From contig NZ_BCWQ01000007.1 in NCBI RefSeq assembly GCF_001592285.1, positions 167,781 through 231,780 on the forward strand: DNA of 64,000 nt, read 5' to 3'. Numbering within the stretch: the stretch's first letter is position 1; the number at the start of each line of letters is the position of its first letter. Shown here one piece after another: positions 14,773 to 23,080 of this stretch. The translations under genes and the position numbers were made by a program. The notes below the pieces were generated by a model. That model was given only the letters and a program-made list of their open reading frames with translations, was not told the origin of the DNA and searched no databases. Source of the DNA: Hydrogenophaga pseudoflava NBRC 102511 (GTDB taxonomy: Bacteria > Pseudomonadota > Gammaproteobacteria > Burkholderiales > Burkholderiaceae_C).

Positions 14773-15210
14773 TCAGTCCTTGACGATCAGCACTGGCAGG
14801 CGGGTGTGCGTGAGCACCTTCTGCGCCACGCTGCCCAGCACCAGCGCCTTGACGCCCTGGCGGCCGTGCGAGGCCATCACGATCAGGTCGCAGCCTTCGG
14901 CCTGCGCCGTTTCGATCACCCCTTCGTAGACCACGTTGCGCTCGATGGTGTCGCCGGCAAACGGCACGCCTTCGGCCGCGAAGACCTTGCCCAGCTCATC
15001 CAGCGCCTGCCCGGCCACGCTGCGCGATTCGGCCAGGTAGGCCTGCAGGCCGGCGGCCGACGCGTCCCCGATGCCGATGTAGGGGAACGGGTCGATGACG
15101 TAGACGCCGATCACCTGGGCGCCGTGCGCCTTGGCCAGCTGCACCGCGGTGGAGGCCGCACGCAGGGCCAGCGCGGAACCGTCGGTGGGGACGAGGATTT
15201 TCTTGAACAT
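14773..15210 (-). CDS. universal stress protein (UspA family)
   Basis: 145 residues, single Usp domain. It begins MFKKILVPTDGSALALRAA, the usual nucleotide-binding first strand, and ends with the GSVAQKVLTHTRLPVLIV block; the ATP-binding signature G-2x-G-9x-G(S/T) fits the segment around ASHGRQGVKALVLGSVA. Such ATP-binding Usps are cytoplasmic and induced by starvation or low oxygen. The ATG is preceded by CAAGGAGATACGAC; an upstream frame extension lacks a ribosome-binding site. A likely promoter with an FNR-like half site lies upstream. Confidence 0.92.
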   Translation of the reverse strand: MFKKILVPTDGSALALRAASTAVQLAKAHGAQVIGVYVIDPFPYIGIGDASAAGLQAYLAESRSVAGQALDELGKVFAAEGVPFAGDTIERNVVYEGVIETAQAEGCDLIVMASHGRQGVKALVLGSVAQKVLTHTRLPVLIVKD

Positions 15211-15280
15211 GTCGTATCTCCTTGTGGGTGAGCGCATTTCTCAGAGCGCCCGGGCGCCGGGACAGGCCCAGGACACAGTC

Positions 15281-15322
15281 ATATTAGTGGCATCCTGAGC
15301 CAGCGGCTCTGCGCGAGATCAA
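15281..15322 (-). promoter_or_regulatory. possible FNR/Anr-type promoter of usp
   Basis: Reading the minus strand, TTGATCTCGCGCAG carries a perfect left half of the FNR box (TTGAT-N4-ATCAA) but only 2 of 5 right-half bases. A TAATAT -10 follows so that the box centre falls at -41.5 from the expected start, the class II activator spacing. No good -35 is present, as expected for an activated promoter. Confidence 0.35.
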
Positions 15323-15332
15323 TGAGGCCGCT

Positions 15333-16019
15333 TCAGGCCTTGCGCTGCACGCCCACGGGCAGACGGTGCGCCGCCTCCCAGTCGCCGCACTGGAACCACG
15401 CCGCGCCGTCCAGGCTTTCGCGCAGCATCGGCAGCGCGTCCAGCCCCCAGAACACCCGCCCACCCGCGACCATGGACGGCACACCGAACAGGCCCAGCGC
15501 CAGCGCCTGCCCGGTGTTGTCGCGCAGCCGCTGCTTCACCACCTCGCTGTCGGGTTCGTTCCAGGGTTTGTCGCGCTGCCGCATGTGGTCCTGCAGCTGC
15601 GATTGCAGGGCCTGCAGACGCACGGGGTCGAGCGGGTCTGCGCCGCCGTGCCAGACGTGGTGGAACAACTGCTCGGTCACATACCGGTTGGTCTGGCCGG
15701 GCGCGTCGTCGGTGGAGGCGCACAGCCCCAGACGCAGCAGCGGCAGCGGGTTGAAGGGGTGCATCGCCGGCAGGTCCAGGCGCACGCCGTGCTGCTGCGC
15801 CAGCCAGAGCACCTGGCGGTAGGTCCAGTCGCGCTTGGCCGGGATCTCGGCCGGGCCGAGCTGCCCATGCGCCTTGAGCAGCGCCGCGAACAGCACCGGC
15901 CGGTAGTGCACCAGCACGCTCAGGCCTTCGAGGGCCAGGGGCAACCGTTCGAAGGCCAGGTGGGCGTAAGGCGAGATCGGGTCGTAGAAAAAGTCGATCT
16001 CGTGCAGGGTGGCGGACAT
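15333..16019 (-). CDS. 2-hydroxychromene-2-carboxylate isomerase-like (DsbA-fold, kappa GST family)
   Basis: 228 residues. The N-terminal IDFFYDPISPYAHLAFERL matches the active-site strand of HCCA isomerases, glutathione-dependent DsbA-fold enzymes whose catalytic Ser sits in S-P-Y. The C-terminal LFGVPSMVAGGRVFWGLDALPML is the cis-Pro (GVPS) loop of the thioredoxin part. HCCA isomerase acts in naphthalene breakdown, but paralogues occur widely in Burkholderiales without such pathways, and none is here. The ATG before SATLHEI gives the family N terminus. It is the last gene of the long minus-strand run, 14 bases after the DUF1289 gene. Confidence 0.87.
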   Translation of the reverse strand: MSATLHEIDFFYDPISPYAHLAFERLPLALEGLSVLVHYRPVLFAALLKAHGQLGPAEIPAKRDWTYRQVLWLAQQHGVRLDLPAMHPFNPLPLLRLGLCASTDDAPGQTNRYVTEQLFHHVWHGGADPLDPVRLQALQSQLQDHMRQRDKPWNEPDSEVVKQRLRDNTGQALALGLFGVPSMVAGGRVFWGLDALPMLRESLDGAAWFQCGDWEAAHRLPVGVQRKA

Positions 16020-16033
16020 GGCGGCAGATGCCT

Positions 16034-16306
16034 TCAGGTGATGGTGCGCGGCACCTGGCGCGCTTCGATGCGCTCCCAGATCGCCAGCCGCTGGGCCTCG
16101 CCGGCCTGGCCCCAGCCGGCGATTTCGTCCACCGTGCGGTAGCAGCCGCTGCACAGACCGGTGGTCGGGTTCATCTGGCAGACCGAGATGCAGGGCGAGG
16201 GCACCTCGGGGTCGAGGTGGCGCGCACGCGCGTCTTCCAGGTTGATCAGGGGTTTGGGGCGCGGCGGCGGTGATGCCTCGCGGCGGCCGAAGAGTGTCTT
16301 GAACAT
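16034..16306 (-). CDS. DUF1289 small cysteine-rich protein
   Basis: 90 residues. The signature SPCISVCQMNPTTGLCSGCYRTVDEIAGW, with two CxxxC/CxxC cysteine pairs, defines DUF1289 and suggests a small metal- or Fe-S-binding module. Function is not known. Gene spacing (10 bases after the YbaK-like stop, 14 bases before the isomerase) points to one transcript. Confidence 0.88.
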   Translation of the reverse strand: MFKTLFGRREASPPPRPKPLINLEDARARHLDPEVPSPCISVCQMNPTTGLCSGCYRTVDEIAGWGQAGEAQRLAIWERIEARQVPRTIT

Positions 16307-16316
16307 CTTGAAAGGT

Positions 16317-16832
16317 TCAGGAGGAAGGGGGCGCGGTCACGTCGTGCACCGGCGCGCCGGTCAACCGTGTCAGGTCGTCGGGGGTCAGGCGGAACACGCC
16401 GTGCGGGTGGCCGGCCGCGGCCCAGATCACGTCGAAGCGGAACAGCTGTCTGTCGATCAGCGTGACCGGCGGCTCGGCGTGCGCCAGCGGCGAGACACCG
16501 CCGATGGAAAAACCGGTCTTGGCCTTGACGAAATCGGCATCGGCACGGCCGAGCTTGCCGCCCTCGGCGCAGACGATGGCCTGGACCTTCTTTTCGTCGA
16601 CGCGCAGGTCGCCCGAGGTGATGACCAGCACGGCCGCGTCGTCGGACTTGCGGCGGAAGATGATGCTCTTGGCGATCTGGCCCAGGGCCACTCCCAGCAC
16701 ATCGGCGGCCTGCTGCGCGGTGCGCGCCGCGTCGTCGAGCATCACCGGCGCGTGCGGATGGCCCAGTGCGGCCAGCACCTCGGTCACGCGCAGCACGCCG
16801 GGTGGAAGGGGTACGGAAGCAGAGAGGTTCAT
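16317..16832 (-). CDS. YbaK/EbsC-type aminoacyl-tRNA deacylase
   Basis: 171 residues of the YbaK/ProX family, which hydrolyse mischarged tRNAs (Cys- or Ala-tRNAPro) in the cytoplasm. Family features: AAQQAADVLGVALGQIAKSIIFR with the conserved Lys, a central VLVITSGDLRVDEKK strand and the FSIGGVSPLAH (GGVxP) loop. The ATG before NLSASVPLPP fits the family start; the frame runs further up only as an antisense shadow of the LysE gene. Lies 20 bases after the LysE stop. Confidence 0.9.
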   Translation of the reverse strand: MNLSASVPLPPGVLRVTEVLAALGHPHAPVMLDDAARTAQQAADVLGVALGQIAKSIIFRRKSDDAAVLVITSGDLRVDEKKVQAIVCAEGGKLGRADADFVKAKTGFSIGGVSPLAHAEPPVTLIDRQLFRFDVIWAAAGHPHGVFRLTPDDLTRLTGAPVHDVTAPPSS

Positions 16833-16852
16833 GGCCCGCGATGGTAGCGGGC

Positions 16853-17497
16853 TCAGCCGCCCTTGCGCACCAGCAGCAGGCTCGCCCCCATGGCCATCAG
16901 CACGCCGCCGAACACGCGGTTCTGCGCGCGCCGCGCCTTCGCCGTGGCCAGCCAGCGCTGCGCGCGCGAGGCCAGGAAAGCGTAGCCGTGCATCACGATC
17001 AGGTCCACACCCACCGAGGTGGCCAGCAGGATCAGCAGCTGCAGCCACAGCGGCCGCTGCGGGTCGATGAACTGCGGCAGCACCGCCACCATGAACACGA
17101 TGCCCTTGGGGTTGGTCACATTGGTCATGAAGCCGGTCAGCACCCGCTCGCGCACCGACGGCAGGCCGGCGTGCTTCACCAGCGCCTCGCCGGCGGCGGG
17201 GGCCTGCTGCGCGACCGGCGCGCGCCACTGCTTCACGCCTAGGTAGATCAGGTAGGCCGCGCCCACCAACTTGACCACGGTGAACGCGGCCGCCGAGGCC
17301 AGCAGCAGCGCGCCCACTCCCACCCCGGCGATCAGCAGGATCACCGCCAGTCCCAGCTGCAGGCCGGCGATCGTCGCGCTGGTCTGGCGCACGCCATAGG
17401 CCAGGCCATGGCTCATCGACAGCACCGCGCCGGAACCCGGCGAAATGGCGATCACCCAGGACGCCGCGAAGAACGCCAGCCAGACGCTGAACTCCAT
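16853..17497 (-). CDS. LysE/RhtB family amino acid exporter
   Basis: 214 residues, six predicted membrane helices. The N-terminal FFAASWVIAISPGSGAVLSMSHGLAYG carries the SPGP-like LysE/RhtB signature and GFMTNVTNPKGIVFMVAVLPQF is the second family block. Members export amino acids such as homoserine, threonine, lysine or leucine. It begins 5 bases after the HMG-CoA lyase stop, so it is co-transcribed with leucine-degradation genes; leucine or an intermediate is a possible but unproven substrate. Confidence 0.9.
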   Translation of the reverse strand: MEFSVWLAFFAASWVIAISPGSGAVLSMSHGLAYGVRQTSATIAGLQLGLAVILLIAGVGVGALLLASAAAFTVVKLVGAAYLIYLGVKQWRAPVAQQAPAAGEALVKHAGLPSVRERVLTGFMTNVTNPKGIVFMVAVLPQFIDPQRPLWLQLLILLATSVGVDLIVMHGYAFLASRAQRWLATAKARRAQNRVFGGVLMAMGASLLLVRKGG

Positions 17498-17502
17498 GGC
17501 GA

Positions 17503-18411
17503 TCACCCTGCCCTCTTGGCCAGCAGCGCCCGCGCCACGCGCGAGCCGCTCGGGCGGCCCAGGTGATCGCTGATGAACTGGCCGGCGTCGACCAGCGCGT
17601 CGATGTCGATGCCCGTCTCGATGCCCATGCCGTGCAGCAGGTAGACCACGTCTTCGGTGGCCACGTTGCCGGTGGCGCCCTTGGCGTAGGGGCAGCCGCC
17701 CAGCCCCGCCACGGACGACTGGAAGTTCCAGACGCCCAGTTCCAGCGCGGCCAGCGTGTTGGACAGCGCCTGGCCATAGGTGTCGTGGAAATGGCCGCTG
17801 ATGTGGTCGATGCCGAAGTGCTGCAGCGTCGCCCCGATGGCGGCCTGCACCTTGCGCGGCGTGCCCACGCCGATGGTGTCCGCCACGTCCACACGCTCGA
17901 CGCCGATGCCCTTCATCAGCCCGGCTAGGTAGGCCACGCGCTCGGGCGCGATGTCGCCCTCGTAGGGGCACCCCACGGTGCAGCTCATCGCACCGCGCAC
18001 CGCGATGCCGGCCGCCTTGGCCGCCGCGACCACGGGCGCAAAGCGTTCGATGCTCTCGGCGATGGAGCAGTTGATGTTCTTCTGGCTGAAGGCCTCGCTG
18101 GCGGCGCCGAAGACGACGATCTCGTCGGGCTTGTCGAGCACCGCTGCCTCGTAGCCCTTGAGGTTGGGCGTGAGCACCGAGTAGCGCACGCCGCCCTGGC
18201 GCGTCATGCCCGCCATGACCTCGTGGTTGTCGGCCATCTGCGGCACCCACTTCGGACTGACGTAACTGGTGACCTCGATCTCCTTCAGGCCCGCAGCCTG
18301 CAGGCGGTGCACGAGCTCGATCTTGACCGCCGCCGGCACCGGCTGCTTCTCGTTCTGCAGGCCGTCGCGCGGGCCGACGTCGATGAGGCGGACTTTCGAT
18401 GAGATGTTCAT
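17503..18411 (-). CDS. liuE: hydroxymethylglutaryl-CoA lyase
   Basis: 302 residues. Cleaves HMG-CoA to acetyl-CoA and acetoacetate, the last step of leucine degradation. A TIM-barrel enzyme of the DRE family: VRLIDVGPRDGLQNEK is the catalytic N-terminal motif, GHFHDTYGQALSN holds the metal-binding histidines, and VAGLGGCPYAKGATGN holds the active-site cysteine signature. The ATG before NISSKVRLID fits the family length. The upstream gene (2-hydroxyacid dehydrogenase) ends 14 bases before it. Confidence 0.96.
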   Translation of the reverse strand: MNISSKVRLIDVGPRDGLQNEKQPVPAAVKIELVHRLQAAGLKEIEVTSYVSPKWVPQMADNHEVMAGMTRQGGVRYSVLTPNLKGYEAAVLDKPDEIVVFGAASEAFSQKNINCSIAESIERFAPVVAAAKAAGIAVRGAMSCTVGCPYEGDIAPERVAYLAGLMKGIGVERVDVADTIGVGTPRKVQAAIGATLQHFGIDHISGHFHDTYGQALSNTLAALELGVWNFQSSVAGLGGCPYAKGATGNVATEDVVYLLHGMGIETGIDIDALVDAGQFISDHLGRPSGSRVARALLAKRAG

Positions 18412-18425
18412 GGTGTGTCTCTTCT

Positions 18426-19346
18426 TCAATAGCCGCGGACCGGGTCCACGACACCGGCCACCGGCTGGCCGGCTTCGAGCGCGCGGATCTTGCCGGCGAT
18501 CTGGGCAATGCTCTCGTCGCGCAGCGTGCGCGCCGACGTGTGGGGTGTGACGGTGATTTTCGGGTGCTGCCAGAAGGGGTGGCCGGCGGGCAGCGGCTCG
18601 GTGCGGAACACGTCCAGCGTGGCGCCGGCCATGTGGCCGCTGTCCAGCAGGGCCAGCAGGTCGTCTTCCACCAGGTGGGCGCCGCGCGCCACGTTGATCA
18701 GGTAGCCGCCCGGCTTGAGCCGGCCCAGCGACTTGCGGTTGAGGATGTCGCGTGTGTCCGGCGTGAGCGGCAGCAGGTTCACCAGCACCCGGCTGTTGCC
18801 GAGGAAGGTGTCCAAGCCGACCTCGCCGCTGTGGGTCACCACACCCTCGATGGCCTTGGGGCTGCGGCTCCAGCCGAAGACCGGAAACTCGAACACCCGC
18901 AGCGCCTTCGCCACGCGCTCACCGAGCACGCCCAGCCCCATCACGCCGACCGGGAAGTCCTTGCGCTCGCGCGGTTTGCGGTACGACCACTGACCGGCCT
19001 TCACGTCGGCCTCGTAGCCGTCGAACTCGCGGAAGTGGCGGATCACGGCGTGGCACACGTACTCGGCCATCTGCACCGACATGCCCGCATCATCCAGACG
19101 CACGACCTTCACACCTGGCGGCAGACGCAGCTTCAGCAGCGCATCGACGCCGGCACCGATGTTGAACAGGCCCTTGAGCGCGGGCTGTTCGTCCAGAAAC
19201 TGTTGGGGCGGCGCCCAGACCACGGCGTGGTCGGCCTGGGGCGCGCCGGCTTGCCAGACGGTGACGGTGGCGCCGGGCAGCGCCGCGCGCAGGCCCTCCA
19301 GCCAGGGCTCGGCCTTGGTGTCGGTGCAGCAGAAGGTGATGTTCAT
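18426..19346 (-). CDS. ghrA: glyoxylate/hydroxypyruvate reductase A (D-2-hydroxyacid dehydrogenase)
   Basis: 306 residues, NAD(P)H-dependent reductase of the D-isomer-specific 2-hydroxyacid dehydrogenase family. The dinucleotide site is VGVMGLGVLGERVA (GxGxxG); the catalytic Arg lies in LINVARGAHLVEDDLL, the Glu in LDVFRTEPLP and the His in ITVTPHTSA. The short N-terminal domain and family sequence FNIGAGVDALL match GhrA. It may reduce glyoxylate or hydroxypyruvate. It lies within the leucine run, 118 bases after the carboxylase alpha-subunit gene. Confidence 0.92.
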   Translation of the reverse strand: MNITFCCTDTKAEPWLEGLRAALPGATVTVWQAGAPQADHAVVWAPPQQFLDEQPALKGLFNIGAGVDALLKLRLPPGVKVVRLDDAGMSVQMAEYVCHAVIRHFREFDGYEADVKAGQWSYRKPRERKDFPVGVMGLGVLGERVAKALRVFEFPVFGWSRSPKAIEGVVTHSGEVGLDTFLGNSRVLVNLLPLTPDTRDILNRKSLGRLKPGGYLINVARGAHLVEDDLLALLDSGHMAGATLDVFRTEPLPAGHPFWQHPKITVTPHTSARTLRDESIAQIAGKIRALEAGQPVAGVVDPVRGY

Positions 19347-19370
19347 GCGCCGAGCTTAGCGGGCCCGGAG

Positions 19371-19445
19371 CCGCCGGGCCGCCCCAAGGCGACGAGCGCC
19401 CCCTTGAGGGGCAGCGTCGGACACGCAGTGCCGAGCGTGGGGGCA
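19371..19445. repeat. REP-like GC-rich intergenic repeat
   Basis: The gap between the carboxylase alpha subunit gene and ghrA holds a GC-rich stretch with nested inverted repeats. GCCCC...GGGGC around CTTGA is visible at 19398-19412, and CCCC/GGGG arms flank it. The sequence type (GCCGCCCCAAGGCG ... GTGCCGAGCGTGGGGGC) is one I recall as recurring in intergenic regions of Comamonadaceae genomes. Only one copy is seen here. Confidence 0.5.
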
Positions 19446-19464
19446 CCCATTCTTACCCTTGGGT

Positions 19465-21489
19465 TCACGCGGTGGCGACCGCCAGCTTCAACAGTTCCGC
19501 GCCCTCGGCCACCTGGTCACCGGGTGCGAACAGCAGCTCGGCCACCGTGCCGTCGGCCGGCGCGGCGATGGTGTGCTCCATCTTCATGGCTTCCATCACC
19601 GCCAGGGGCTGGCCCTTGCGGACGGTGTCGCCGGCCTTGACGGCAAAGCTCACCACCTTGCCCGGCATGGGCGCGGTCAGGCGCCCGCCTTCGGCCGCCG
19701 TCTCTCCCGCATGCGCCAGCGCGTCCAGCTCGGTGATGACGGTGGCGCCGCGGTCGCAGAACAGGTGCACGCTCTCGCCAAGCTGCCAGCACTGCACCGT
19801 CTGGCGCTGGCCGTTGTACTGCAGATCCACCACGGTGCCGCTGTCGGCCGGCTGGGCCTGGAAGTTGAGCACGGCGTCGGCATCGCCCACCGCCAGCTGC
19901 AGCGCACCACCGTGCCCGTAGGTCAGCTGCGCCGTCAGCGCGTCGCCCTGGTATTCGAAGTCGAAGCGGCGCTGGGTCAGGCCGAAGGGGCGCCAGCCAT
20001 CGGTGCGCGAGAACGGGTCGGCGCCCTCGCCGGCCTTCTCGTGCACCAGGGTCTGGGCCACGGCCGCGGCCACGGCCAGCGTGCGGCCCACCGGGTCCTG
20101 GTTGAACAGCGCCTCGGCTTCGCGCGGGATCAGGGCCGTATCGAGCCTGGCGGACGAGAAGGCGCCGCTGCGCACCACGTGGCGCAGGAACTGCACATTG
20201 GTCGCCAGGCCCACGATGCGGGTCTGCGCCAGCGCCGCGTCCAGCCTGGCCAGCGCCTCGGCGCGCGTGGCGCCATGCACGATCAGCTTGGCGACCATGG
20301 AGTCGTAGAACGGGCTGATCACATCGCCCTCGCGCACGCCATCGTCGAAACGGATGGCGCCGCGCTCAAACGCCACGTGCGCCGGCTTGCGGTACACGTC
20401 CAGGCGGCCGGTGGCGGGCAGGAAGTTGTTGTCCGGGTTCTCGGCGCAGATGCGCGCCTCGATGGCGTGACCCTGGATCCTGAGCTGTTCCTGCTGCAGC
20501 GGCAGCTTCTCGCCAGCCGCGACGCGCAGCTGCCACTCGACCAGATCGAGGCCGGTGATGGCTTCGGTCACCGGGTGCTCCACCTGCAGGCGCGTGTTCA
20601 TCTCCATGAAATAGAAGCGCATCTGCTCGGGGTGCTCGTAACCGCCGGGCTGCTCGACGATGAACTCCACCGTACCGGCGCCCACGTAGTTCACCGCCTT
20701 GGCCGCTGCCACCGCGGCCTCGCCCATCTGCTGGCGCAGCGCGGGCGTCATGCCCGGCGCGGGCGCCTCTTCCAGCACCTTCTGGTGGCGCCGCTGCACC
20801 GAGCAGTCGCGCTCGAACAGGTAGACGCAGTCGCCGTGCGTGTCGCCGAAGACCTGGATCTCGATGTGGCGCGGGCGCTGCACGTATTTCTCGACCAGCA
20901 CCGCGTCGCTGCCGAAGCTGTTGATGGCCTCGCGCTTGCAGGAGGCCAGCGCCGCCGCAAAGTCCTCGGCCTTCTCGACCGCGCGCATGCCCTTGCCGCC
21001 GCCGCCCGCGCTGGCCTTGATCAGCACCGGGTAGCCGATGCGGTCGGCCTCGCGCTGCAGCAGCGCCGGGTCCTGGTCTTCGCCGTGGTAGCCCGGCACC
21101 AGCGGCACGCCGGCCTGCTCCATCAGGCGCTTGGACTCGGCCTTCAGGCCCATGGCCTGGATCGCCGACGAGGGCGGGCCGATGAAGACCAGACCCGCTT
21201 TCGCGCAGGCGTCGGCAAAGGCCTCGTTCTCGCTCAGGAAGCCGTAGCCGGGGTGGATGGCCTGCGCGCCCGTGGCCCGGGCGGCGTCGATGATGCGTTC
21301 CCACTGCAGGTAGCTCTGCTTGGGCGCGCTGCCGCCGATGTGCACCGACTCGTCGCAGGCGGCCACGTGCTTGGCGTTCGCATCGGCGTCGGAGTACACG
21401 GCCACGGTGCGCACGCCCAGGCGGCGGGCGGTGGCGGCGACACGGCAGGCGATTTCGCCGCGGTTGGCGATCAGGATCTTGGAGAACAT
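19465..21489 (-). CDS. liuD: methylcrotonyl-CoA carboxylase alpha (biotin carboxylase/BCCP) subunit
   Basis: 674 residues. Carboxylates biotin with ATP and bicarbonate for conversion of 3-methylcrotonyl-CoA to 3-methylglutaconyl-CoA. Order: biotin carboxylase N domain (FSKILIANRGEIACRV), ATP-grasp (ASAGGGGKGM glycine loop; EMNTRLQVEHPVTE), biotin carboxylase C domain, linker/BT domain, and a C-terminal biotinyl domain with AMKMEH, Lys near 635 being the biotin site. The ATG before FSKIL is the family start. It is separated from its beta-subunit gene by the hydratase, DinB and DUF4126 genes, but all lie in one direction. Confidence 0.95.
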   Translation of the reverse strand: MFSKILIANRGEIACRVAATARRLGVRTVAVYSDADANAKHVAACDESVHIGGSAPKQSYLQWERIIDAARATGAQAIHPGYGFLSENEAFADACAKAGLVFIGPPSSAIQAMGLKAESKRLMEQAGVPLVPGYHGEDQDPALLQREADRIGYPVLIKASAGGGGKGMRAVEKAEDFAAALASCKREAINSFGSDAVLVEKYVQRPRHIEIQVFGDTHGDCVYLFERDCSVQRRHQKVLEEAPAPGMTPALRQQMGEAAVAAAKAVNYVGAGTVEFIVEQPGGYEHPEQMRFYFMEMNTRLQVEHPVTEAITGLDLVEWQLRVAAGEKLPLQQEQLRIQGHAIEARICAENPDNNFLPATGRLDVYRKPAHVAFERGAIRFDDGVREGDVISPFYDSMVAKLIVHGATRAEALARLDAALAQTRIVGLATNVQFLRHVVRSGAFSSARLDTALIPREAEALFNQDPVGRTLAVAAAVAQTLVHEKAGEGADPFSRTDGWRPFGLTQRRFDFEYQGDALTAQLTYGHGGALQLAVGDADAVLNFQAQPADSGTVVDLQYNGQRQTVQCWQLGESVHLFCDRGATVITELDALAHAGETAAEGGRLTAPMPGKVVSFAVKAGDTVRKGQPLAVMEAMKMEHTIAAPADGTVAELLFAPGDQVAEGAELLKLAVATA

Positions 21490-21499
21490 GCGGCTTTTC

Positions 21500-22240
21500 C
21501 TATGCGGGAGCGGAGTCGGGGGAGAACAGGTTGCGCAGACGGCGGAACGCCGCACGCAGGAACTTGAACAGCATCCAGGTGACGATCCACATCAGCACCA
21601 GCGCGATCAGCAGCAGGATGCCGAAGACCACCGGGTGGCTGGTCGCGAGCCAGACGGCACCGATCACCAGGCCGTCCTCGACTAGGCTCATGGCGACGTT
21701 GGAGAAGGGCTCGGGCGAGGTGTTGATGGCCGCGCGCGTGCTGGTCTTGGCCGCCTGGCTGCTGGCGGCCAACGTGCCGCCCAGCAGCGCGGCCACCACG
21801 GCCATGGTGGCGTTGTCGGCGCCGAACACGCCGGCGGCCAGCGCGGCGCCGGCCGGCACACGGACCACGCTGTTGACGATGTCCCAGAGCGAGTCCAGGC
21901 CCGGGATCTTGTCGGCAAAAAACTCGACGAACAGCAGCGCGCCGCTGGCCGCGAGCACCGCCGGGTGCTGCAGCACCTGCAGACCCTCGGGCAGCGGCAG
22001 CCAGCCCACCAGCCCCATGGAACCGACGAGGAAGACCACCGCGTAGAGGCGGAAACCGCTGGCCCAGCCCAGTGCGGCAGCGAGCGCGAGCAGGCTGGTC
22101 ATGTCCAGCTGGCTGGCGGCCGCGCCCACACCCTCGGCGACCTGGCCGCCGATCTGCGCGCCGGCCTCGGCCGCCTGCTGTCCGGCCTGGGCGCCGAAGC
22201 CCCTGAGCCATTCCACGAAGCTGTTCCAGATCGCGTCCAT
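21500..22240 (-). CDS. DUF4126 membrane protein
   Basis: 246 residues with about five hydrophobic segments. The block LALAAALGWASGFRLYAVVFLVGSMGLVGWLPLPEGL is the DUF4126 hallmark; FFADKIPGLDSLWDIV follows. An N-terminal Ala/Gln/Gly-rich amphipathic stretch (GAQAGQQAAEAGAQIG) precedes the first helix. Function unknown. It starts 30 bases after the hydratase stop and ends 10 bases before the carboxylase alpha-subunit start, inside the leucine operon. Confidence 0.85.
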   Translation of the reverse strand: MDAIWNSFVEWLRGFGAQAGQQAAEAGAQIGGQVAEGVGAAASQLDMTSLLALAAALGWASGFRLYAVVFLVGSMGLVGWLPLPEGLQVLQHPAVLAASGALLFVEFFADKIPGLDSLWDIVNSVVRVPAGAALAAGVFGADNATMAVVAALLGGTLAASSQAAKTSTRAAINTSPEPFSNVAMSLVEDGLVIGAVWLATSHPVVFGILLLIALVLMWIVTWMLFKFLRAAFRRLRNLFSPDSAPA

Positions 22241-22270
22241 GCCGTGTCCTCCTGAAGGGAAAGGACCAGA

Positions 22271-23080
22271 TTACCCCGCCAGCCAGGCGGGTTTGCGCTT
22301 CTGCAGAAAAGACGCCACACCTTCGCGGCCTTCGTCACTCGCGCGGATGTCGGCGATGCCTTCCACCGTCGCGGCGATCAGCGCGCCGTCGATGCTTCGT
22401 TCGGCCACGTCTTGCACCAGCCGCTTGCAGGCGCGCACGGCGGCCGGGCTGGCGCCCACCAGCGCCGCGCTCAGCTCGGCCACCTTGGTGGCGAGCGCAT
22501 CGCCACCTTCGTCGGCGTCCACGAGTTCGTGCACGAAGCCGATGCGGTGCGCCTCCTCGGCGGAGAAACGCTCGGCGGTGAGGAAGTAGCGGTGCGCGGC
22601 GCGCGCGCCCATGGCTCGGATCACATAGGGGCTGATGGTGGCCGGGATCAGGCCCAGCTTCACCTCGGACAGGCAGTAGGTCGCGGTGCGCACGCTGACC
22701 GCCATGTCGCAGGCCGCGACCAGGCCCATGCCACCGGCGAACACGTCGCCCTGCACGGCGGCGATGGTCGGCTTGGGGCACTCGTAGATGGCCTTGAGCA
22801 TGGCGGCGAGCTGGCCGGCGTCGGCGATGTTCTCGTCGCGCGTGTAGTCGGCCATGCGGCGCATCCAGTTCAGGTCGGCGCCGGCGCAGAAGGCCGGGCC
22901 CTCGGCCGCCAGCACCACGGCGCGCACGTCGTCGCGCGCACCCACGCTTTCAAACGCGGCCTTGAGCTGCTGGATCACTTCGTCGTTGAAGGCATTGCGC
23001 ACTTCGGGGCGGGTGAGCGTGATGCGGGCGGTGCGGTCCTGCACCTTGACGGTCAGGGCCATGGTCGTGGGGGTCGTCAT
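22271..23080 (-). CDS. liuC: methylglutaconyl-CoA hydratase (enoyl-CoA hydratase family)
   Basis: 269 residues of the crotonase family. Hydrates 3-methylglutaconyl-CoA to HMG-CoA. Oxyanion-hole and CoA-binding segments are present: AEGPAFCAGADLNWMRRM and GDVFAGGMGLVAACDMAV. The LSEVKLGLIPATISPYVIRAMG block is typical of LiuC/AUH-type enzymes. The identity as LiuC rather than a generic enoyl-CoA hydratase is supported by position between the carboxylase subunits. The ATG overlaps the stop of the DinB gene (ATGA), indicating translational coupling. Confidence 0.92.
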   Translation of the reverse strand: MTTPTTMALTVKVQDRTARITLTRPEVRNAFNDEVIQQLKAAFESVGARDDVRAVVLAAEGPAFCAGADLNWMRRMADYTRDENIADAGQLAAMLKAIYECPKPTIAAVQGDVFAGGMGLVAACDMAVSVRTATYCLSEVKLGLIPATISPYVIRAMGARAAHRYFLTAERFSAEEAHRIGFVHELVDADEGGDALATKVAELSAALVGASPAAVRACKRLVQDVAERSIDGALIAATVEGIADIRASDEGREGVASFLQKRKPAWLAG

